Shown one piece after another: positions 1 through 6,511 of a stretch of 24,687 nucleotides of DNA. Location: NCBI GenBank assembly GCA_965646165.1, contig CBFFYP010000068.1:1-24687 (forward strand). Reading direction: 5' to 3'. Within the stretch, counting starts at the first letter, position 1. The number at the start of each line of letters is the position of its first letter. This DNA comes from MGBC114844 sp910585855 (GTDB lineage Bacteria > Bacillota > Clostridia > Lachnospirales > Lachnospiraceae). The translations under genes were made by a program, and so were the position numbers. The notes beneath the pieces are model-generated. The model made no database searches, was not told the DNA's origin, and saw only the letters and a program-made list of their open reading frames with translations.

Positions 1-270
1 AAACCTAAGATTTTTTTCACATCCTGCTTCTATGCAGGGTGTGAAAAAAAAGGGGCGTGTTTAGCCCGGATGATAAGAAAGGATGGTCTTATAGCTGGGA
101 AAAACCTTCCTTACACCCGTTTCGTTTCGGTTGAAATGAGGGCGAATTGCGCCCCGGTCTGTCTGATTGGATGAAAGAAAAGGCAGAAGTCATAGAACTT
201 CTTGCTTTTTGGAAACCGGAACAGCAGGCTGCCCACCGTTTTCCAATCTGGCGTCCTCTGGTGTCCTCTG
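1..270 (-). repeat. Family A foldback repeat, copy 1 (cut by window edge)
   Basis: This is the reverse complement of sequence found again at 13883-14245 and 24387-24687. Shared blocks include CGGTGGGCAGCCTGCTG, TTCCGGTTTCCAAAAAG, CCGGACAGACCGG, GCAATTCGCCC and GGCTAAACAC, then a hairpin in which runs of T and A flank CACACCCTGC/GCAGGATGTG (about 10-52 here). The left end, at 251-270, holds two tandem 10-bp units (GCGTCCTCTG, GTGTCCTCTG). The second inverted arm and the right end lie beyond base 1. Reading on the minus strand, the element starts about 80 bases past the stop codon of the chemoreceptor gene, in the same orientation. No open reading frame of interest is seen. It could be a MITE or a structured RNA. 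Confidence 0.8.
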
Positions 271-348
271 TTTCTTCCAGTCAGAATATTGTGTTTTTGT
301 AGCTTCCTTTGGTTTTCGGCGTCTTTTTTAAGAAAACGAAAATTCCTG

Positions 349-1821
349 TTATTTGTTGTATGTAGTATTTAATATCTCTGCAAGTTGTTGGATACCAGAT
401 TGTACCTGTTCCATAGAGTGGAGTATTTCTGATATACCAGTTGCCTGTGTTTCTGTAAAAGTACTGATTTTTTTTGTATTTTGCACGGAACTTTTGGAAA
501 TGGTTTCTACTTGTCCCATTGCATAAAGAAGCTGTTCCTTTAGTTCAATAATCATGGTTAAATCGGTTTTTAACAGTTTGGTAATAGTAATTACTTCTTC
601 GGAGGAATGCAGTATATTTTTAAATATATTAATGGTATGGTTTAATTTTTCATTGGATTCTTTGACTACAATATTGTTGTAGTCAATTACTTGGTTGGTA
701 TCTTCTACTGTAGTAGCGATATCTTTTAAAATGGTGTCTATTTTTTGTGTGGCAGCAGTGGATTCTGACGATAGGGAATTGATTTCATCTGCTACTACAG
801 CAAAACCTCTTCCAGCTTCACCGGCTCTTGCTGCTTCGATTGCAGCATTTAAAGCAAGAAGGCTGGTCTGTTTTGTAATTTGATTGATACTTTCAATAAT
901 TTCACCGATAGAAACAGATTTTTGTGTTAGTGATGTCATTCCATTGGATGCTGTTTTTGTGGATTCGATATTTTCTTCAAACTTTTTGGAAAGTTCTTGA
1001 AAAGCTACAATTCCTTTATCATTTTCCGCTTTCAGATGATTGATATTTTCGATTGTCTGTGATACCTGATCCTCTGAACGGACGATTTTATTACTGAGTT
1101 CGTTAAAAATAGTGATACTGTCGCTTACCTGCTGAATCTGTTCATTTGCACTTTTTGAAATTTCTTCTGTAGAAGTAACAATTTTCGTTGTACTTTGTTC
1201 AAAATCATGCAGAGAATTGTAGATAATTTCAGAGGATTTCTGTAAATCTTCAAATGCCTGCCGTACATTTTCAATTAGTGTTTCTCCTTCCTGTTCTTTT
1301 TTTTCTACAGTTAAAAAGAGAGAAAGTGTTCTTTTTACAATTAATACTGCAACAAGAATGGCAAGAATATATACCATGCAGGCAAAGATCCAGATAGAAA
1401 CGGTATACATTTCAATATAGGCATCTGGAAACAGCAGCATAGCTGTTAAATTTGGCAGAATGGTTGTAACAACACATATGTTTATAACAGAAAGATCGTA
1501 GTAGGGAACAGCTAAAAAAAGGACAAGAAAATATGCTTCTACCATTGCGCCAAAACAGCCCGGAGTGCCCATTACGATTGTTACAGCACCAATAACCGGT
1601 AAAATAGAAATATAGATATATTTTGCATATTTTCCCAGAGCTTTTTCAAAAATCTTTGTAAGAAGACTGCATCCTACCATAATAAGAGCGATACTGTCAC
1701 GCAAAGCCCCTCCATTAAAGAGCAGTACATAGATAAAAGCGATAATAGGTATTGTCGTTAGAAATAAAAACATAATGAAATTCATTCTTTTTTCTTCATT
1801 TTTTAGAATTTCTAAGTTCAT
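349..1821 (-). CDS. Methyl-accepting chemotaxis protein with multi-pass membrane N-terminus
   Basis: A chemoreceptor that would relay a signal to CheA/CheW. The ATG at 1821 is chosen because GGAGGGG lies eight bases before it; an in-frame ATG 26 codons upstream has no such site. Of the 490 residues, about 13-172 form several hydrophobic segments (roughly six) with very short loops and no large extracellular sensor domain. The rest is a long coiled-coil signalling domain. Its conserved hairpin tip, with the core AAIEAARAGEAGRGFAVVA, falls at about residues 318-345. No HAMP domain is evident. The signal is probably sensed in or near the membrane; the ligand is unknown. It stands alone, divergent from the dehydrogenase gene at 2071, with a repeat element 3' of it. 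Confidence 0.9.
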   Translation of the reverse strand: MNLEILKNEEKRMNFIMFLFLTTIPIIAFIYVLLFNGGALRDSIALIMVGCSLLTKIFEKALGKYAKYIYISILPVIGAVTIVMGTPGCFGAMVEAYFLVLFLAVPYYDLSVINICVVTTILPNLTAMLLFPDAYIEMYTVSIWIFACMVYILAILVAVLIVKRTLSLFLTVEKKEQEGETLIENVRQAFEDLQKSSEIIYNSLHDFEQSTTKIVTSTEEISKSANEQIQQVSDSITIFNELSNKIVRSEDQVSQTIENINHLKAENDKGIVAFQELSKKFEENIESTKTASNGMTSLTQKSVSIGEIIESINQITKQTSLLALNAAIEAARAGEAGRGFAVVADEINSLSSESTAATQKIDTILKDIATTVEDTNQVIDYNNIVVKESNEKLNHTINIFKNILHSSEEVITITKLLKTDLTMIIELKEQLLYAMGQVETISKSSVQNTKKISTFTETQATGISEILHSMEQVQSGIQQLAEILNTTYNK

Positions 1822-1908
1822 AAAAACCCCTCCGTGTTGTAATAAAATATTGATTGGTTCGAATTGTCTAGATAGCATTTTTGGATAAAGGACATTCAAA
1901 CTATTTTT

Positions 1909-1937
1909 ATTTTAAACTTAAAATTTTAGATTGTCTA
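1909..1937 (-). promoter_or_regulatory. Possible sigma-A promoter of the chemoreceptor gene
   Basis: On the minus strand TAGACA and TAAAAT are separated by 17 bases, about 90 bases before the chosen start at 1821. The region is very AT-rich, so a chance match is possible. Confidence 0.3.
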
Positions 1938-1983
1938 TAAAATTATATTAAAAATTTTTTGTAAAAATTCTATAGCAAATAAG

Positions 1984-2011
1984 TTTATTTTTGTCAGAAA
2001 TATGATATACT
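1984..2011 (+). promoter_or_regulatory. Possible sigma-A promoter of the dehydrogenase gene
   Basis: A TATACT -10 box lies at 2006-2011, about 60 bases before the start codon. The -35 is weak (TTTATT at 1984-1989, 16-base spacer). Only the -10 is convincing. Confidence 0.3.
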
Positions 2012-2070
2012 GAAAAAAGTAGTATTCTTTTTAAAACAAAAAATAAATAAAAAAGTAGGAGGATTTTGTT

Positions 2071-2829
2071 ATGCGATTAGAAGGAAAATCAGTTGTTGTA
2101 ACAGGTGCAAGTTCGGGAATGGGATATGAGATTGCATTAGAATTTGCAAAAGAGGGAGCGGTTGTAATTGTAGTTGCTCGGCGGGCAGAACGGTTAGAGG
2201 AGTTAGCAAAGTGTGCAGAAGGGTTTGCAGGAAAAATTATTCCATATGCGGGAGATATTTCTTCTCAGGAAGTAAATGAGGGAATGATTGAACTGGCTGT
2301 AAAGGAATGTGGCAGGCTGGATGTATTAGTAAATAATGCAGGGGTGTTGGATGAATTTAAAACAGTAGCTGAGGTAACAAATGAGATATGGGATAAGATT
2401 ATAGCTGTAAATCTAACAGGACCGATGTATGCAATGAGGAAGGCAGTGCAGGTTATGGAGAAACAGGAAAATGGAGGAAATATTGTAAATATTGCATCAA
2501 TTGGAGGAGTTTGCGGCTGCCGTGCGGGGGCTGCTTATACCGCATCAAAACATGCATTAGTTGGTTTAACTAAAAATACTGCTTATATGTATGCAAATAA
2601 AAAGATTCGCTGTAATGTAATTTGTCCGGGTGGTGTGGAAACAGAAGTAATGAATGGACAGCAGGTCAGTCAGTTGGGATTAGATCGTGTGATGGCAGGA
2701 TTGGATCGGTCGATTCCACAGGGTAAGCCAAAGGATATTGCTTCTGTTGTATTGTTCCTTGTCAGTGAGGGAGCTGCTTTTATCAATGGATCGGTGATTG
2801 TGGCAGATGGCGGAGTAAGCTGTAATTAG
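2071..2829 (+). CDS. Short-chain dehydrogenase/reductase (SDR), FabG-like
   Basis: A 252-residue classical SDR, the usual length for the family. It has the cofactor motif TGASSGMG near residue 11, NNAG near residue 88, a catalytic Ser in NIASIGG, and YTASK (the Tyr and Lys of the active site). The C-terminal PGGVETEVM segment and the final VADGG are also typical. It would carry out NAD(P)(H)-dependent oxidoreduction of a hydroxyl or keto group. The substrate cannot be told from sequence, and many clostridial members are annotated as 3-oxoacyl-ACP reductase or hydroxysteroid dehydrogenase. The start follows a strong AGGAGG. It is monocistronic, with its own terminator at 2845. Confidence 0.9.
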   Translation: MRLEGKSVVVTGASSGMGYEIALEFAKEGAVVIVVARRAERLEELAKCAEGFAGKIIPYAGDISSQEVNEGMIELAVKECGRLDVLVNNAGVLDEFKTVAEVTNEIWDKIIAVNLTGPMYAMRKAVQVMEKQENGGNIVNIASIGGVCGCRAGAAYTASKHALVGLTKNTAYMYANKKIRCNVICPGGVETEVMNGQQVSQLGLDRVMAGLDRSIPQGKPKDIASVVLFLVSEGAAFINGSVIVADGGVSCN

Positions 2830-2844
2830 AAATAAATAAAAAAG

Positions 2845-2890
2845 AAACACATGGATTGTATTTTAAAATATATACCATGTGTTTTTTTGT
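2845..2890 (+). terminator. Intrinsic terminator of the SDR gene
   Basis: AAACACATGG at 2845-2854 pairs perfectly with CCATGTGTTT at 2875-2884 and is followed by a T-rich tract. It begins 16 bases past the stop codon. Confidence 0.85.
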
Positions 2891-2911
2891 GTAAATTTAT
2901 GGGGTAGGTGT

Positions 2912-3138
2912 TTGGAGGGGGACGTTGAATTCGGAAGGAAGGTCTATTCCGGGTTCGCTTGCGCTTAGCATTTCCTATTTTTATAGCGGATACATAAGGC
3001 ACAAAAATACAACAGTACCGTGCCTAAGTGCTGACGGGAAATGATGACCCTGCATAGGCCTTCCTTCCGAGTTCAGCTAGTTCAGCCGACCTTTCTTTGG
3101 ATTCTGGCGTCCTCTTGGATTCTATTAATTGGCTGTGT
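2912..3138 (+). repeat. Family B structured element, copy 1
   Basis: Its core matches (in opposite orientation as written) the elements at 14424-14577 and 17435-17605. Shared pieces include GCTTAGCATTTCCTA, ATAGCGGATACATAAGGC, GTGCCTAAGTGC and ACGGGAAATGAT. It folds as nested stems. The outer arm is 2927-2947 with 3054-3074 (19 of 21 positions complementary, the other two G-U compatible). Within it TTTCC pairs with GGAAA and GGCAC with GTGCC. The left end is GGAGGGGGACG at 2914-2924 and the right end GGCTGTGT at 3131-3138. This copy has about 55 extra bases between arm and right end, including GGCGTCCTC at 3106-3114. It lies just past the SDR terminator, in the orientation of that gene. Confidence 0.75.
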
Positions 3139-3157
3139 TTCTTTTATAAGTGCATGA

Positions 3158-3194
3158 AAAAATGTAACACAATCTTAACTTGTGTTACATTTTT
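3158..3194. repeat. Left inverted recombination-like site
   Basis: A perfect dyad: 15-base arms at 3158-3172 and 3180-3194 (core TGTAACACAA/TTGTGTTACA) around a 7-base spacer, TCTTAAC. This is the layout of a tyrosine recombinase core site. A 24-base stretch (3171-3194) recurs as its exact reverse complement at 3920-3943, on the other side of the recombinase gene. The dyad could also be read as a hairpin. Confidence 0.75.
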
Positions 3195-3207
3195 GTTTAC
3201 ACCTTTA

Positions 3208-3235
3208 TTATCGGAAGCTTTAGCAGATTACTTTA
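3208..3235 (-). promoter_or_regulatory. Sigma-28 (SigD/FliA-type) promoter facing left
   Basis: On the minus strand, TAAAGTAA (3235-3228) and TCCGATAA (3215-3208) match the flagellar sigma factor consensus (TAAA, then about 15 bases, then GCCGATAA), with 16 bases between TAAA and the -10. A-rich tracts lie upstream (3241-3295 read on minus), as in UP elements. As drawn it fires leftward over the left inverted site, away from csrA. It lies inside the segment bounded by inverted sites; after inversion it would sit near 3879-3906 on the plus strand, facing csrA and flagellin. Confidence 0.6.
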
Positions 3236-3320
3236 TAGCTTTTTCTTTTTTTTTAATTTTTTTTATAAAGTTCTGCTTTGGCTTCTTTTTATTTTCTTAA
3301 GAGAAAGGAGCTTATCTATT

Positions 3321-3914
3321 ATGAACACAGCACAGCCAATCAAATCTACAGAGGATTTGCAGAAGATGAAAGCCTATTATGCAACAGTACATCCGAACCC
3401 TAGAAATTATCTTTTGATGATTACTGGGTTAAATACAGCACTGCGAATCTCCGATATTCTTTCCCTGAAATGGGGTGATCTTTACGAGTCGGACAGCGGG
3501 CAAGTAAAGAAACATATTTATATAAAGGAAAAAAAGACAGGAAAGGATTCGTGCATTTTTGTAAATCAAAATATTAAAGATGCATTGATTTCTTATTATG
3601 TTTTTTTATCTGAGCAAAACAATCCTCCAAAAGCAGAGGATTTTCTTTTTATCGGGCAAAAGGATGAAAACCTTCCGATTACACGGGTACAGGCATTTCG
3701 AATTATTAAGGAGGCAGCAACTTATTGCGGATTAGAGGGAACAATTAGCTGTCATTCTTTGCGGAAGACATTTGGTTATCATGCTTGGAAGCAGGGAACT
3801 TCTCCGGCGTTATTAATGCATATCTATCATCATTCTTCTTATCAAATCACAAAGTGCTATCTTGGAATTGACCAAGACGAGCAGGATCTTGTTTTCCAAA
3901 ATATTATGTTATAG
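3321..3914 (+). CDS. Small tyrosine recombinase, catalytic domain only (FimB/FimE-size)
   Basis: A site-specific recombinase of 197 residues. The start at 3321 is chosen because AGAAAGGAG lies about ten bases before it; the open frame extends upstream to 3180 but only through the inverted site and T-rich DNA. Visible active-site elements are Arg in TALRISDILSLKWGDL, a beta-strand Lys in KEKKTGKDS, HSLRKTFG (His-x-x-Arg), a further His in IYHHSS and the nucleophile Tyr in TKCYLGI. The N-terminal arm-binding and SAM-like core-binding domains of phage integrases are absent. FimB and FimE, which flip the E. coli fim promoter, have the same size and build. Inverted copies of a dyad site on both sides suggest it acts on its own flanks. 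Confidence 0.88.
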   Translation: MNTAQPIKSTEDLQKMKAYYATVHPNPRNYLLMITGLNTALRISDILSLKWGDLYESDSGQVKKHIYIKEKKTGKDSCIFVNQNIKDALISYYVFLSEQNNPPKAEDFLFIGQKDENLPITRVQAFRIIKEAATYCGLEGTISCHSLRKTFGYHAWKQGTSPALLMHIYHHSSYQITKCYLGIDQDEQDLVFQNIML

Positions 3915-3919
3915 GCATA

Positions 3920-3957
3920 AAAAATGTAACACAAGTTAAGATTCAGTTACTTTTGTT
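3920..3957. repeat. Right inverted recombination-like site
   Basis: TGTAACACAA at 3925-3934, spacer GTTAAGA, then an imperfect right arm TTCAGTTACT (7 of 10 matches to the ideal arm). Bases 3920-3943 are the exact reverse complement of 3171-3194. The degenerate outer arm, against the perfect one on the left, is common among asymmetric recombination sites. Confidence 0.7.
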
Positions 3958-4024
3958 TTTCTATCGGTAGTATAGGATAAAAAAAGGCGATTTATGCAAG
4001 GCAGCAGAAAAAATTAAAAAAATT

Positions 4025-4033
4025 ACATGGAGG
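4025..4033 (+). promoter_or_regulatory. CsrA-type GGA site over the csrA ribosome site
   Basis: ACATGGAGG sits directly before the csrA start codon and matches the CsrA-binding core (ACA-N-GGA). The same nine bases precede the flagellin gene at 4480. This suggests that CsrA represses its own translation. Confidence 0.55.
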
Positions 4034-4040
4034 TAGAAGT

Positions 4041-4298
4041 ATGTTACGACTGACAGTGAGTACAGAAGAGTACCTTATGATTGGTGAAGATATTAAAATT
4101 GTATTTTTAGGTGGAACAGCAAATCATACCCGAGTAATGATTGAAGCACCAAAAGAAGTAAATATTGCCAGAAGCAAGGCGATTGAAAAACGGATCACCA
4201 ATCTGGAGGAGCGGGAAAATCTTCCAAAGTATTACAGAGAGGTGGAACATCCAGAAAAGTATGTAAAGAAAAAGCGGCATGGAAGAAATAGCTGCTGA
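4041..4298 (+). CDS. csrA: CsrA, carbon storage/flagellin translation regulator
   Basis: An RNA-binding homodimer that blocks translation by covering GGA motifs at ribosome sites. In B. subtilis it restrains flagellin (hag) and is itself held off by FliW. The 85 residues show the family pattern: MLRLTVSTEEYLMIG for strand 1, GEDIKIVFLG, then IEAPKEVNIARSKAIEKRI. The RNA-contacting residues Leu4 and Arg44 of E. coli CsrA are both present at these same positions. The C-terminus is longer and more basic than in the 61-residue E. coli protein and ends in KKKRHGRNS. The gene is just upstream of flagellin, the usual place in Gram-positives, where fliW often lies nearby; no fliW is in this window. 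Confidence 0.9.
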   Translation: MLRLTVSTEEYLMIGEDIKIVFLGGTANHTRVMIEAPKEVNIARSKAIEKRITNLEERENLPKYYREVEHPEKYVKKKRHGRNSC

Positions 4299-4376
4299 AA
4301 AATTTGATTTTGATAATAAGCAGAAGAGTACTGCGGATAAAGGGAACGTTAAACTGCGCAGGATTAGTACTGAAAA

Positions 4377-4405
4377 TTGGCAGGGCTTGGATGTTTTATT
4401 ATAAA
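4377..4405 (+). promoter_or_regulatory. Sigma-A promoter candidate for flagellin
   Basis: TTGGCA at 4377-4382 and TATAAA at 4400-4405 are separated by 17 bases. The predicted transcript starts near 4412 and has a leader of about 85 bases that holds both CsrA-type sites. If real, flagellin has a sigma-A promoter besides any sigma-28 transcription arriving from upstream. Confidence 0.45.
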
Positions 4406-4456
4406 TGTAACAGAAATAAAAAAGGTAAAACAAAAAATCTAGTATTTAAAAATGGA

Positions 4457-4488
4457 TGCAAATGGATTTGCACAGAAAGACATGGAGG
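4457..4488 (+). promoter_or_regulatory. Paired CsrA sites in the flagellin leader
   Basis: TGCAAA (4457-4462) and TTTGCA (4467-4472) form a six-base-pair hairpin that displays UGGA in its loop, the preferred CsrA arrangement. Eight bases on, ACATGGAGG at 4480-4488 overlaps the ribosome site, nine bases before ATG. A high-affinity upstream hairpin plus a site over the ribosome site is the layout known from the B. subtilis hag leader. Confidence 0.6.
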
Positions 4489-4497
4489 TAAAATTTT

Positions 4498-6387
4498 ATG
4501 AGTATGGTAGTACAACACAATCTTACAGCAATGAACGCCAACAGAATGTTAGGCATCACAACAAATTCCCAAGCAAAATCAACAGAAAAATTGTCATCTG
4601 GTTATCGAATTAATCGTGCAGCAGATGATGCAGCAGGTCTTTCTATTTCGGAAAAGATGAGAAAGCAGATTCGTGGTTTGACAAAGGCTTCTTCTAATGC
4701 ACAGGATGGTATTTCCTCTGTACAGACAGCAGAGGGAGCATTGACAGAAGTAACCGATATGTTGCAAAGAATGAATGAATTGGCTGTACAGGCAGCAAAC
4801 AGTACAAATTCTGAATCCGATCGAAAGAATATTCAAGATGAAATTGATCAGTTAATCACAGAAATTGACCGTGTTGCTGAAACCACAAAGTTCAACGAAA
4901 CTTATTTGCTGAAGGGCGATAAGAACGGAACAAAGGGTATCGATTATTCCTATAAGACACAGGCAATGATCGCAAATACAGATTTGTATAAAGTAGGAAC
5001 AGATGGAAGTGTTTCAACTGTTGCAGCAGGAAGTGTGCTGGATGCGACAGCTACTTATTATACAGAAAAAGCAGTTGTTGGAGAAAAGGTATCTGTTACT
5101 TCTTCAAAAGTAGGAGCAGAAATTGCACCTACATTATTGACAGGAGCAACATATTCAGTTTCAACAACAGTGGTTAATACAACAGGTTATTATGTTTTAA
5201 GCGGTAGTTCTTATGTAGAAGTAGAAAAGGGTGCAGAATACACAAGCACAACTTATTATACTTTATCAGCAAATTCAAGTAGTGTTGTGGAATATAAAGC
5301 TGTAGCGAGTACAGCAGTTGTTACGGCGACTGGATATAAAGCGGCTACGACTATGTATGATGTCAATGGAAATGCAGTTGCATCAGGAGATGTGATTGAT
5401 ACAGGTGCAACGTATTATTCCAGTCTTAGTGATGCTAATACAAGTAAGTATTCTGAGAAAGTTCAAATGATTAATACAGTTGGGTTGTATGTAAAGGACG
5501 GTACAGAATTTAAGGCTGTAGCAAACGGAGCGGAGTTTGATACAACGGCAACTTATTATAAACTGGATTCGGTAACAGGAGGAAGCGTTACGTATTCTGC
5601 AGTAGCAACAAATGATATTGCTACTGTAACCGGTTATAAAGCAGCAAGCTCAGTAACATTATATGATAGTAATGGGCAAGAGGTAGCCGCAGGAACAATG
5701 CTGGATCCATCTGCTAACTATTATTCTAATATTATTAAAGATACTGTAGTTGGAAAAGTGACAGATCTTTCAAAGGTTAGTAAAGAAGCAGGAACGCAGT
5801 TATGTGATAAAGACGGAAATGAAATTGCAGCTAATGGATTATATCGTTATTTTAAGGAAGATGGTACGTATGACAATACGGTAAATGGCGGATTATTTAT
5901 TAAAGACGGAGATGAATTAAAGAAGGCTTCTGATAAAGAAGTAGATGCCTATGTACAAAAGGGAGAGGCTGCAATGGGTAAATTAAAGCTGTCCTTCCAT
6001 GTAGGCGCAGATGCAACAAAAGAAAACCAGATTACAATCGAACTGGAATCTATGAATGCAACGGTACTAGGCATTAAAGATGTAAAGGTAACAGGAGAGG
6101 ACGATAAAAATGCATTAGATGCGATTGAAACGATTGCTGCAGCATTATCAAAAGTTTCTTCTCAGCGTTCTGGGCTTGGTGCAATTCAGAATCGATTAGA
6201 ACATACGATTGCTAACTTGGATAATATTGTAGAAAATACTACATCTGCAGAATCTCAGATTCGTGATACGGATATGGCAACAGAGATGGTGAATTATTCT
6301 AAAAATAATATTTTGGCACAGGCAGGTCAGTCTATGCTTGCACAGGCAAATCAGTCGAATCAGGGTGTTCTTAGTTTACTTGGTTAA
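4498..6387 (+). CDS. Flagellin with repeat-bearing variable domain
   Basis: The filament subunit, 629 residues; minimal flagellins have about 270. The N-terminal D0/D1 part (about 1-140) is canonical (VQHNLTAMNANR, LSSGYRINRAADDAAGLSIS, NAQDGISSVQTAEGAL). So is the C-terminal D1/D0 part (about 540-629; SQRSGLGAIQNRLEHTIANL, ENILAQAGQSMLAQANQ-like ending in VLSLLG). The central 400 residues, exposed on the filament surface, are rich in Ser, Thr, Ala and Tyr. They contain two degenerate tandem units of about 100 residues (about 222-320 and 322-418), each with TGYKAA, YD-NG, and A-YYS motifs, plus partial units on both sides. Many Ser/Thr residues fit O-glycosylation by the genes that follow. 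There is no signal peptide, as expected for type III flagellar export. Confidence 0.96.
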   Translation: MSMVVQHNLTAMNANRMLGITTNSQAKSTEKLSSGYRINRAADDAAGLSISEKMRKQIRGLTKASSNAQDGISSVQTAEGALTEVTDMLQRMNELAVQAANSTNSESDRKNIQDEIDQLITEIDRVAETTKFNETYLLKGDKNGTKGIDYSYKTQAMIANTDLYKVGTDGSVSTVAAGSVLDATATYYTEKAVVGEKVSVTSSKVGAEIAPTLLTGATYSVSTTVVNTTGYYVLSGSSYVEVEKGAEYTSTTYYTLSANSSSVVEYKAVASTAVVTATGYKAATTMYDVNGNAVASGDVIDTGATYYSSLSDANTSKYSEKVQMINTVGLYVKDGTEFKAVANGAEFDTTATYYKLDSVTGGSVTYSAVATNDIATVTGYKAASSVTLYDSNGQEVAAGTMLDPSANYYSNIIKDTVVGKVTDLSKVSKEAGTQLCDKDGNEIAANGLYRYFKEDGTYDNTVNGGLFIKDGDELKKASDKEVDAYVQKGEAAMGKLKLSFHVGADATKENQITIELESMNATVLGIKDVKVTGEDDKNALDAIETIAAALSKVSSQRSGLGAIQNRLEHTIANLDNIVENTTSAESQIRDTDMATEMVNYSKNNILAQAGQSMLAQANQSNQGVLSLLG

Positions 6388-6420
6388 TAAAAGAGTTTTT
6401 ATAAGGAGTCAAGTGGTCAG

Positions 6421-6450
6421 GGAGTCAGCTTTGGTTGACTCCTTGTTTTA
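6421..6450 (+). terminator. Intrinsic terminator of flagellin
   Basis: GGAGTCA at 6421-6427 pairs with TGACTCC at 6436-6442 and is followed by TTGTTTTA. A second upstream copy, AAGGAGTCAA at 6403-6412, could pair with the same right arm over ten bases, giving two alternative stems. Confidence 0.85.
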
Positions 6451-6511
6451 AATTAAAAAGAAAAAATAATGGTGATGTCAGAATGTTGTGAAAAAGAAAT
6501 GAGGATAAATT

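Larger units (their letters stand above)
3158..3957. other. Candidate invertible DNA segment
   Basis: The segment is bounded by two sites in inverted orientation whose 7-base spacers are exact reverse complements (TCTTAAC and GTTAAGA). It carries its own tyrosine recombinase gene and an outward-facing sigma-28-type promoter. Strand exchange within the spacers would invert about 760 bases. The recombinase would then lie on the minus strand and the promoter would point at csrA, with a predicted leader near 130 bases. This is inferred from layout; no second orientation can be seen in one sequence. Confidence 0.6.

Noticed and set aside
2914..2924. GGAGGGGGACG and similar GGAGGAC ends of the elements as ribosome binding sites for hidden genes
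   Set aside because: No start codon with a meaningful reading frame follows within the usual distance at any copy; they recur as element ends instead.
3158..3194. Simple intrinsic terminator
   Set aside because: It is a perfect dyad with T-rich ends, but its spacer and one arm recur inverted across the recombinase gene, which a terminator does not explain. A dual role is possible.
3180..3320. Upstream extension of the recombinase reading frame to 3180
   Set aside because: It would be translated from the inverted site and a T-rich tract into a Phe-rich hydrophobic run; a good ribosome site precedes the ATG at 3321.
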